A DNA stretch of 64,000 bases from Gottschalkiaceae bacterium SANA. GTDB taxonomy: Bacteria; Bacillota; Clostridia; Tissierellales; GPF-1. Positions 32,054-39,091 of this stretch are shown in pieces (the first letter of the stretch is position 1; each line of letters begins with the position of its first letter). The notes under the pieces were generated by a model. It was not told the origin of the DNA. It did no database searches and worked only from the letters and a program-made list of their open reading frames with translations. The DNA lies in NCBI GenBank assembly GCA_036323355.1, contig AP028876.1, positions 496,001-560,000 on the forward strand, given 5' to 3'. A program made the translations under genes and the position numbers.

Positions 32054-32086
32054 AAAAAAAACTCGATAAATAATCGGGTTTTTTTC
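32054..32086 (+). terminator. Terminator after DUF2812
   Basis: AAAACTCGAT and ATCGGGTTTT (with G-T pairing) form a hairpin flanked by A and T runs 12 bases after the stop codon. Confidence 0.8.
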
Positions 32087-32114
32087 TTGTTCTTTTCGTG
32101 AAAATACCGTACAC

Positions 32115-32135
32115 TATAATTGGCATATGCCAATT
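32115..32135 (+). promoter_or_regulatory. -10 element and AATTGGCATATGCCAATT palindromic operator
   Basis: TATAAT (32115-32120) overlaps an 18-bp perfect palindrome (32118-32135) whose core GGCATATGCC matches the GGGCATATGTC sites in the DUF5320-DUF134 promoter about 1.1 kb upstream. No good -35 is visible at 17 bases. A repressor bound here would block transcription of the NifX-like gene. Confidence 0.75.
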
Positions 32136-32150
32136 AAGGAGGTCGATAAA

Positions 32151-32483
32151 ATGAGAATTATGATTAGTGCATCTGACAAGAACAGAAAGGCAATGGTGTC
32201 CGAAACTTTTGGAAGAAGTCCGTATTTTGCATTTTACTCAGAAATCCAGAATCATTTTGATTTTTTAAAAAATTCGTCAATCAACCATGAGCAAGGTGCT
32301 GGAATTTCCATTGCTCAATTGGCAATAGACGAAAATGTCGGCGCCGTTATTTGCAAGAAGCTAGGTCCCAAGGCCTTGCGAATTATTCAATCGAGCCAGA
32401 TTCCCGTCTATGAAGCGCCAACGGGTACCTTAGAAGAGCTTGTGGATGCCTTTAAGAAAGGAACACTTACTCGTCTTGTATGA
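32151..32483 (+). CDS. NifX/NifB-type dinitrogenase cofactor family protein (orange-protein-like)
   Basis: A 110-residue single-domain protein of the Nitro_FeMo-Co fold: MRIMISASD start, SETFGRSPYFAFY, NHEQGAGISIAQLAIDENVGAVIC and GPKALRIIQSSQIPVYEAP. AAGGAGG precedes the ATG at 32151. In Desulfovibrio a related protein (ORP) binds a Mo-Cu cluster and is encoded with ferredoxin-MinD ATPases, as here. There are no nitrogenase genes in the window, so nitrogen fixation is not implied. First gene of a three-gene operon. Confidence 0.9.
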   Translation: MRIMISASDKNRKAMVSETFGRSPYFAFYSEIQNHFDFLKNSSINHEQGAGISIAQLAIDENVGAVICKKLGPKALRIIQSSQIPVYEAPTGTLEELVDAFKKGTLTRLV

Positions 32484-33324
32484 ACTTGCAGTGATTAGTG
32501 GAAAGGGTGGGACGGGAAAAACACTAGTGGCAACAACACTTTCCGCATATTTTGGATGGGATTACATAGATTGCGATGTTGAGGCACCAAATGGTGCCTT
32601 TTTACTTCAACCTAGCTGGGAAGAGTCATACGAGATTTCTGTACCGATCCCAGAAATTGATCAATTAGCATGTAGGCATTGTGGTGCTTGCATTCGATTT
32701 TGTCGTTCGCGCGCCCTGGTGCTTACCATGTCCGGCGTCTTGTTTTTGCCAGACCTGTGCAATAGTTGCATGGGATGTGAATTGGTCTGTGAGACGAAAG
32801 CCATCACTCGAACGGAAAGAAAGATTGGTCATGTTAAGCAAGGAAGAGCAGGACAACAAATTGTTTGGCAAGGCCGGCTTGACACGCAAGAGCACATTAC
32901 ACAACCATTAATTCAAAAGGTGAAAGCCTTGAGCAAAAAAAAGGGTATTCGGGTTTTAGATGGCCCACCAGGGGTCTCCTGCAATTGCATAGAGACACTC
33001 AAGTCGGTTGACTATGCATTATTGGTTGCAGAACCTACTCGCTTAGGGATTCAAGGTTTTAAAGCGACGATTGAATTGTTGCAGCGGTTGGGGATTCCTG
33101 TAGGTGTAATCATCAATCGTTCATTTGGCCAAGAAAAGGAAGAAGAGTTACGCTCCTATATTGCCAGAAGGAAACTTACGCTCTTGGGTACGATTCCATT
33201 TTCAGAATCTATAGCCCGCGCCTATGGGCAGGGAAATTTACAGGTATTGTTGGATGAACTTCAATCGTCTTTGAAAGTATGGGGCGATCAGATTATGGAA
33301 AGAAGGGAGTGCAGCAAACCATGA
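32476..33324 (+). CDS. MinD/Mrp-type ATPase with two [4Fe-4S] ferredoxin motifs, first copy
   Basis: A 282-residue P-loop protein with deviant Walker A SGKGGTGKT at the N-terminus, an inserted ferredoxin domain (CRHCGACIRFC and CNSCMGCELVC, about residues 67-108) and DGPPGVSCN. I propose the TTG at 32476 (reads YELAVISGKGG, with its TTGTATGA overlapping the NifX-like stop); earlier in-frame ATGs lie within the previous gene. The second cluster lacks the usual Pro after its last Cys. Such ATPases are thought to assemble or deliver metal clusters, here for the NifX-like protein. Confidence 0.88.
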   Translation: MYELAVISGKGGTGKTLVATTLSAYFGWDYIDCDVEAPNGAFLLQPSWEESYEISVPIPEIDQLACRHCGACIRFCRSRALVLTMSGVLFLPDLCNSCMGCELVCETKAITRTERKIGHVKQGRAGQQIVWQGRLDTQEHITQPLIQKVKALSKKKGIRVLDGPPGVSCNCIETLKSVDYALLVAEPTRLGIQGFKATIELLQRLGIPVGVIINRSFGQEKEEELRSYIARRKLTLLGTIPFSESIARAYGQGNLQVLLDELQSSLKVWGDQIMERRECSKP

Positions 33325-34178
33325 GATGGGTTGTGATTAGTGGAAAAGGTGGTACTGGGAAGACCATGATTACTTCTTCGTTTGCCGCGTTAAGCGATGA
33401 AACATGGTGCATGATGGATGCAGATACGGAAGCAGCCAATTTGGCTCTATTATTTCCACAAGGAAAGAGGATCAAACACCATGAATTTATTGGTGGAGAA
33501 AAAGCGGTTATAAAGCAAAATCGATGCGTAGGATGCGGGGCATGTCAGAGTGTTTGTCCGCAATCAGCGATTACCGTTCAAAACGGACGTTTTGTTGTAG
33601 AGCCGATTTTTTGCCAAGGGTGCGGTTTGTGTGGCTTGTATTGTGAACAGGCAGCTATACAAATGGAAGAGGCTCAAACTGGTCAGATCTACGAGGATCA
33701 AATTAAACAGGGAATCTTGGTGCATGCGCGCTTGTTTCCTGGAGAGGCTGGGAGTCGGTCCTTGGTGCATCGATTAAGGCAGATCGCAGAGCCTAAGGCA
33801 TTGAATCTCCTAATTGATGGTCCACCAGGTATGGGAAGTCCTGTGATTGAATCATTAAAGGGTTGTCATTTGGCAATTGTTGTAATGGAACCAAGTTTGT
33901 CGGGTGTCTCAGATGGATTTCGATCTATAGAAATGGCAAAACAACTGGATATTCCAGTTTGTATAATAATTAATAAATGGAATTTGAATGAAAAGATTGA
34001 GCGAGAAATCGCAAGACGAGCGGAGTTGGAAGGTATTCTGATTGCAGGAATTATTCCTTTCGACCCAATTGTTTTCCAGGCATTGCGAGAAGCAAAGCCT
34101 GTAGTGGAGATGGAAGACTCTCCGGCAAATCGCGCGATTCGTGCGATATGGAAAAGGTTGCTGACAAAGCATACATAA
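33321..34178 (+). CDS. MinD/Mrp-type ATPase with two [4Fe-4S] ferredoxin motifs, second copy
   Basis: A 285-residue paralogue of the preceding protein: MRWVVISGKGGTGKTM start, CVGCGACQSVCP and CQGCGLCGLYC ferredoxin motifs (about residues 71-110), then LLIDGPPGMGSPV. Its ATG overlaps the previous stop (ATGA), so the two are made together and probably form a heterodimer, as the two ORP-associated ATPases of Desulfovibrio do. The operon ends in a strong hairpin. Confidence 0.9.
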   Translation: MRWVVISGKGGTGKTMITSSFAALSDETWCMMDADTEAANLALLFPQGKRIKHHEFIGGEKAVIKQNRCVGCGACQSVCPQSAITVQNGRFVVEPIFCQGCGLCGLYCEQAAIQMEEAQTGQIYEDQIKQGILVHARLFPGEAGSRSLVHRLRQIAEPKALNLLIDGPPGMGSPVIESLKGCHLAIVVMEPSLSGVSDGFRSIEMAKQLDIPVCIIINKWNLNEKIEREIARRAELEGILIAGIIPFDPIVFQALREAKPVVEMEDSPANRAIRAIWKRLLTKHT

Positions 34179-34189
34179 ATGTTCTCCTC

Positions 34190-34222
34190 GAAAAGCACGC
34201 CCTTGGACAAGGCGTGCTTTTT
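34190..34222. terminator. Bidirectional terminator between ATPase and PHP genes
   Basis: AAAAGCACGCC and GGCGTGCTTTTT form an 11-bp stem with a nine-base loop; T runs on both strands serve the two convergent genes. Confidence 0.88.
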
Positions 34223-35012
34223 ACCATAGTTGGATTCTTTTTTTACGTTGCTGGAAGTCTACAAGGCCCGAGAATCCAATCTCCTTCAATTTTGGGATCA
34301 TTTGATCAAATCCTCGTGCGAGATCCTTGGAAGCATGAGCATCGCTTCCCAGGGTGATTAAGCGTCCTCCTAGTTGATAATATCGTTCAAGGAGTGCGAG
34401 GGAAGGAAAGGGAGCTTTACAGGCTTGAAAAATTCCGGAGGTATTGATTTCCAGGGCGATTTCACGCTCAATGAGCAGGTTAAATAATTGGTCGATCTGA
34501 GGGAAGAAAGGTTTAGAATCTAGTAAGGTCAGACCTTCATCGGCAATATATCGTTTGATGAGATCAAAATGTGCCAACACATCAAAATCACCAATTTCAA
34601 TTGCAGCGGCTAGCGCCTCATAATAGGTTCGAATAACCTTTTCTTGATCTTCGTGTTTTCGAAGATAGGTTCGAAGGGTTCCGCAGTCCAAATCATGGGT
34701 ACTTCCTATAACAAAATCCCAAGGGTAGTTTTTTACGAGTTTATTGGATTCCATAGGAAAGTTAGCGATCTCATCCAATTCAATTCCAATTCGTATGGTT
34801 AAATTTGCCGAAAATTTTTTTTGAAGTTTGGTCCAGACCCGAAAATAGTCTTCAGGATCGAAAAATCGAAAATTAGGGCTATAGGGTGCAAAAGAAAAGT
34901 GATCAGTAATGGCAATTTCATTGATTCCCAAAGAAATAGCTGCCTGGCAAATTTCTTGAGGCTGCGCTTTGGAATCAAAGGAAAAGTTTGAATGAATGTG
35001 AGTATCCAGCAT
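34221..35012 (-). CDS. PHP family histidinol-phosphatase-like hydrolase
   Basis: A 263-residue PHP-domain phosphatase. THIHSNFSFDS is the first metal-binding motif, AITDHFSF the second, FVIGSTHDLD, DVLAHFDL and LGSDAHAS the later ones. It matches HisK-type histidinol phosphatases, which make histidinol from its phosphate, but no other his gene is nearby and the family also includes nucleoside or sugar phosphatases. AGGAGG precedes the ATG. Confidence 0.85.
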   Translation of the reverse strand: MLDTHIHSNFSFDSKAQPQEICQAAISLGINEIAITDHFSFAPYSPNFRFFDPEDYFRVWTKLQKKFSANLTIRIGIELDEIANFPMESNKLVKNYPWDFVIGSTHDLDCGTLRTYLRKHEDQEKVIRTYYEALAAAIEIGDFDVLAHFDLIKRYIADEGLTLLDSKPFFPQIDQLFNLLIEREIALEINTSGIFQACKAPFPSLALLERYYQLGGRLITLGSDAHASKDLARGFDQMIPKLKEIGFSGLVDFQQRKKRIQLW

Positions 35013-35183
35013 CAGGTCCTCCTATAACTTTGATGGTTATATTGTAACAGAGTTTATTACGATTGACAGGAGAGCTTTCAGTGATCAGCATGTTAGTATG
35101 GATTCATAAAATTAGAATATCGATGAAAGGGTTGAAAGTGGGTAACAATCAAAGGTAAGGGAGTAAGAATAAGGGAGATTGAT

Positions 35184-35684
35184 ATGAAAACGTGTATTGC
35201 ATATTATTCTAAAGTAGGAAATACAGAGATTGCAGCAAAATACCTAGCGGATAAGTTGGGTGCGAATATCATTAAGCTTGAGGATAAAACGAGCTATAAG
35301 GGTTTACTCGGTTTTATTAAGGGTGGTATGAATGCCTCAAAAGTAAAAACGGCAAAATTGGATCACTCCGTTTACGGCGAAATTGAAAGCTATGATCGGA
35401 TCGTATTGGCAACACCTGTTTGGGCAGGAAGAACAACGCCAGCGATGAACGCAATTTTAGAAAACGTTGATTTTACGGATAAAGAGGTTTACGTGATGAC
35501 GACTCAAGCCATGCCTGCGGCTAAGGATACTGAAGAACGGGTAAAGTTCTATCGGGAAAAAGTAGAAAGAAGGAAGGGGAAGTTCGTCGCATGTTTTTCT
35601 CTTCAAGGCTCGCCACCGGGAAAACCGCCAAGAAGCAAAGAAGATTTGGTTCGACAGGTCGATGAACTTGTAAATATTGAATAG
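35184..35684 (+). CDS. Flavodoxin family protein
   Basis: A 166-residue flavodoxin with the FMN phosphate loop YYSKVGNTEIAA at the N-terminus and the isoalloxazine-binding TPVWAGRTTPAM near residue 77. The insertion KGLLGFIKGGMNASK marks the long-chain subgroup often called flavodoxin-like protein. It carries electrons for unidentified anaerobic partners. AGGGAG precedes the ATG. Confidence 0.92.
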   Translation: MKTCIAYYSKVGNTEIAAKYLADKLGANIIKLEDKTSYKGLLGFIKGGMNASKVKTAKLDHSVYGEIESYDRIVLATPVWAGRTTPAMNAILENVDFTDKEVYVMTTQAMPAAKDTEERVKFYREKVERRKGKFVACFSLQGSPPGKPPRSKEDLVRQVDELVNIE

Positions 35685-35704
35685 ATTTTTATAAGAATCA
35701 AATA

Positions 35705-35744
35705 AAAAAGCGCAACCCCATAATTTTCGGGATTGCGCTTTTTT
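35705..35744. terminator. Bidirectional terminator between flavodoxin and gatZ-like genes
   Basis: AAAAAGCGCAACCCC and GGGATTGCGCTTTTTT pair with one mismatch; T runs lie on both strands between convergent genes. Confidence 0.9.
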
Positions 35745-35749
35745 CCATT

Positions 35750-37006
35750 CTATTTATTGATTCGGTCGGTTAAACCAACTAGATTGAAGCACTCTGCTTC
35801 GTTGCGAATTACCTTTTTAATTTGGTTGATCGCGTAACGACGTCCGTCAATTCCTAGAGCAGATAGGTTTTCAAAAAGTTCATTCAAGCCGTTTTTGATT
35901 GTTTCGTTGTTGTAGGTATAGTGTCCAGCCAATTCGGTGATGGTAAACATCAAGTCTTTGTCAGCTTTCAATTCTTCATTGGTCATTTGAAGTTGCTCGC
36001 CAACTAACCATTTTTTGAATCTTCCACCAGCAAGAACTTCATCTTGCAAAGTTGCATGCAAGCTAGAACGCTTTTTCAAACGACCGGCTTCAAATTCTCT
36101 TCTCTCTACTTCCATTAGGTTCAAGTAAGCACGAGTTTCAGCCGTTCCATAAGAAGGTGCAACGTTCATGGCAGTAATGCCAACTGCAGGATGTTGTAAA
36201 AGAATGGTATCGGGTAGGTAGTCTCCGTTATGTTCTTTCAAGCCTACGCCATATTTCTTGGCTAGATTAGAAAGTACCTTTGCATTTTCTGCAGAGAAAT
36301 GTCCTACATTTTCAGTTAAACGAGTAAGGGTACCCGTTTGCCCAACGATAAAAGCTGGACGAGGAAGGCTTTCTGCATCCAAACGTTCTGTTAAGGTTTT
36401 GATAAAGCCTTCATATACTTCCGAAGAAGTCAATCCGCCATTGGTTTCTTCAGTGCCAACTTCATAGGCTACCTCGGGCAGGTTATTTTCTTTTCTAAAG
36501 GTTTCACAATATCGAATTAGGTCAATTGTGCGATCAAGTACGACATCAAGAGGAATCACTTTTCCTGTAATATACGGATCTTTAGTTGGATCAATATGCA
36601 GAAGATCAAAGCCGTTTAATAGATCCGCTTCATAAGATTGATGTGCTAGTTTCATTGCGTCTTGCTCTGGAAGGTGATCGTTGCGTTCTTTATCTCGTTG
36701 CCATGGTCCGCCATGATCGCGGCAAAGGAAATAGTCTCCTGTAAAATTCACTTCTTCAGCAATTCTTTTCAAGTCAGCTGCAAATCGTGCTTGATCCCAA
36801 CCACAAACATATCCACCGCCAAGTTCGTCTAGGTCAACTTGATTTCGGCTAGCGATAAACATCAATGGGAAGCGATCCGCTTCAGCCAGTTCAAAGCATG
36901 CGGTGATCAATGATTCTGACATGGGTCCAATGCCCAGCATAGTGGCCTGATCTTTTTGATTTTGAAGTAAATAAGAGACATACGTTGTAAGATTGTTTTG
37001 ATTCAT
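35750..37006 (-). CDS. gatZ: Class II tagatose-bisphosphate aldolase, non-catalytic subunit (GatZ/KbaZ family)
   Basis: A 418-residue GatZ/KbaZ-like protein with FLCRDHGGPWQRDKE, LLHIDPTKDP, YEVGTEETNGG, FIVGQTGT and LKEHNGDYLPD, all typical of the family. In E. coli it stabilises or activates the catalytic GatY/KbaY subunit. No GatY is encoded in this window, so it may act with a distant partner or alone. I start at the ATG with GAGGAG six to eight bases upstream (37006). It is the last gene of a PTS cluster. Confidence 0.85.
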   Translation of the reverse strand: MNQNNLTTYVSYLLQNQKDQATMLGIGPMSESLITACFELAEADRFPLMFIASRNQVDLDELGGGYVCGWDQARFAADLKRIAEEVNFTGDYFLCRDHGGPWQRDKERNDHLPEQDAMKLAHQSYEADLLNGFDLLHIDPTKDPYITGKVIPLDVVLDRTIDLIRYCETFRKENNLPEVAYEVGTEETNGGLTSSEVYEGFIKTLTERLDAESLPRPAFIVGQTGTLTRLTENVGHFSAENAKVLSNLAKKYGVGLKEHNGDYLPDTILLQHPAVGITAMNVAPSYGTAETRAYLNLMEVERREFEAGRLKKRSSLHATLQDEVLAGGRFKKWLVGEQLQMTNEELKADKDLMFTITELAGHYTYNNETIKNGLNELFENLSALGIDGRRYAINQIKKVIRNEAECFNLVGLTDRINK

Positions 37007-37067
37007 GATGATTTCTCCTCTTTTGGCCATGACAAAGGCCGAAGCATATGCGTCGGCCATCCATCAT

Positions 37068-37388
37068 TTATTTGTTTTTAGAATCGTAATGTTGTTGCAA
37101 TTTTTTCATCAGTGCATTTGATTTTTTGATAGCATCGCCTACGGAAACACGGACAACCGTTTTCCCTTTAAAACGAGTTTCGTTTTTGATTTGCATATCT
37201 TTTGTTAAGACAACATAATCCGCAGAGGAAACATCCTCTTTTGTTAAAGCGTTTTCAATGCCAATGGATCCTTGTGTTTCAACTTTGATTTCAAATCCGG
37301 CTTCTTTTGCTGCCATTTCAATGGCTTCGGCAGCCATGTAGGTATGAGCGACACCTGAAGGACATGCAGTTACAGCTATAACTTTCAT
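37068..37388 (-). CDS. PTS fructose family IIB component
   Basis: A 106-residue IIB of the fructose family. Cys9 in VTACPSGVAHT is the phosphorylated residue, and VETQGSIGIEN follows. It takes phosphate from IIA (38624) and phosphorylates the sugar entering through IIC (37417). Free-standing rather than fused to IIC. AGGAAG precedes the ATG. Confidence 0.95.
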   Translation of the reverse strand: MKVIAVTACPSGVAHTYMAAEAIEMAAKEAGFEIKVETQGSIGIENALTKEDVSSADYVVLTKDMQIKNETRFKGKTVVRVSVGDAIKKSNALMKKLQQHYDSKNK

Positions 37389-37416
37389 TTTGCCACTTCC
37401 TTTCTCTGGTTTTAAA

Positions 37417-38469
37417 TTATTCGAAAGAGATATCTAATTCATCCATGTCGCCACCTGTTTCAGCAACTTCATCAGATACTTCTTTTTTCAAGAAGTTAAC
37501 AACTAGGGCAGTCACGACAACACCAACAAGGGTTGCGAACATGTATCCTAGACGGTTTTCAACAACTGGCAATACAATCCAACCACCCCAAGGAGCATGG
37601 TTTGCAGCGCCTACTAGGAATGCTGTAACGGAACCGGCAGCACCACCTAATACAATTGCTGGAATTACACGAAGTGGATCGGCAGCGGCGAATGGAATCG
37701 CGCCTTCTGTGATTCCGATGAAGCCCATGATCAAAGCGGCTTTACCAGCTTCTCGTTCTTCTGTACGGTATTTCTTTGGTGCGATAAAAGTTGCAAGAGC
37801 CATTCCAAGTGGAGGTGTACAGATTGCAACACCTACAGCACCCATCAATTCTGGATGAGTTAAAATCAATCCTGAAGCGAAGAAGTATGCTGTTTTGTTA
37901 ACTGGACCACCCATGTCAAAGGCCATCATAGATCCCAAGATAATTCCTAGAACAATCTTAGAAGATCCTTGCATAGAACCTAACCAGCCGTTCAAACCTT
38001 CCATTACATTTGCAATTGGCGTACCGATTACATATGTGATCAAAAGACCTACAGCCAAAGTACCTACTAGAGGAATAACGAAGATCGGCATTACTGATCG
38101 CATAACTGAAGGTACTTTAATTTTCTTCAAGTAGAAAACAACAATACCAGCAACTAGACCAGCAGCGATTCCGCCTAAGAAACCAGCGCCAACAGAGTTA
38201 GCTAGGTAGGCACCAATCATACCAGGTGCGATACCGGGACGGTCAACCATAGAAAATGCAATAAATCCACCAAGTACAGGTACAAATAGGGTTAAACCGG
38301 CAATACCAATATCGGACATTGCTTTCAGAATTCCAGTATCTGGAACGGCAGCTTTACCTGAGATCATGACGGCAAGTGCAAGTAATACACCACCAGCTAC
38401 GACGAACGGGATCATGTACGATACACCTGTCATTAGATGTTGTCGCGTGTTTTTCATTAGTTCTTTCAT
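37417..38469 (-). CDS. PTS fructose family IIC component
   Basis: A 350-residue membrane permease of the fructose PTS family with about nine hydrophobic segments; typical parts are HLMTGVSYMIPFVVAGG, VDRPGIAPGMIGAYLA, FDMGGPVNKTAYFFA and GITEGAIPFAAADP. The tail is acidic. ATAGGAGG precedes the ATG. The 154-base gap to the IIA gene upstream shows no clear promoter. Confidence 0.95.
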   Translation of the reverse strand: MKELMKNTRQHLMTGVSYMIPFVVAGGVLLALAVMISGKAAVPDTGILKAMSDIGIAGLTLFVPVLGGFIAFSMVDRPGIAPGMIGAYLANSVGAGFLGGIAAGLVAGIVVFYLKKIKVPSVMRSVMPIFVIPLVGTLAVGLLITYVIGTPIANVMEGLNGWLGSMQGSSKIVLGIILGSMMAFDMGGPVNKTAYFFASGLILTHPELMGAVGVAICTPPLGMALATFIAPKKYRTEEREAGKAALIMGFIGITEGAIPFAAADPLRVIPAIVLGGAAGSVTAFLVGAANHAPWGGWIVLPVVENRLGYMFATLVGVVVTALVVNFLKKEVSDEVAETGGDMDELDISFE

Positions 38470-38623
38470 TTTTAAGAAACCTCCTATCGGTTTTTAAGAA
38501 TAATAACGTTTTCTTTCAAATCGGGCCCGGTGATTCAAAAAAAAATTTATGTTTCAGCGGCAGGCCAGAGAAAGGGGGAACCGGTTGATTCCCTTCTGGC
38601 ATGCAGCTGTAACTAACGATAAT

Positions 38624-39091
38624 TTAATTTTGCAGTGCAAGTTCAAAAATCTCGTTGAGTTGACTTAAAATAGATGCTTCATCTTTTGACTCCATTAGTT
38701 CTTGTCGAAATTCTTCTTTCATTAAGCGACGCGAAAGAGCCGCAAGGATTTTAAGATGCGCGTTGGAAGCAGCAGCTTCGGGTACGGCGATCAAAAAAAC
38801 CATATGTACAGGTTCCTCATCAAGTGATTCCCACTCAATGCCTTCTATGCTACGCCCGAATGCAACTGTTGGAACTTTTACTGCATCGGTTTTTCCATGA
38901 GGAATACCAACACCAAAACCAATGCCTGTTGTTGAAAGATCTTCGCGACGGAAAACTTCTTCTAGGTAGGCGTCGAAATCATTGAGGCGTTCGTCTTGAT
39001 GGATTTGCTTGGCCAATTTTATGATGGCTGACTTTTTATCACCTGCTGATAGGGATAGATCAATTAGAGACTCATTAATAATTGCGTTCAT
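38624..39091 (-). CDS. PTS fructose/mannitol-type IIA component
   Basis: A 155-residue PTS_EIIA type-2 domain. His65 in GVGIPHGKT is the phosphorylation site. It overlaps the end of the PRD regulator gene by 17 bases, so IIA and regulator are translationally linked; the regulator carries its own IIA-like domain as well. GGAAGTAAAAC precedes the ATG. Confidence 0.93.
   Translation of the reverse strand: MNAIINESLIDLSLSAGDKKSAIIKLAKQIHQDERLNDFDAYLEEVFRREDLSTTGIGFGVGIPHGKTDAVKVPTVAFGRSIEGIEWESLDEEPVHMVFLIAVPEAAASNAHLKILAALSRRLMKEEFRQELMESKDEASILSQLNEIFELALQN

Noticed and set aside
32151-34178. Nitrogen fixation genes
   Set aside because: Only the NifX-like fold is shared; no nifHDK or nifB is present, and the partners match ORP-type systems.
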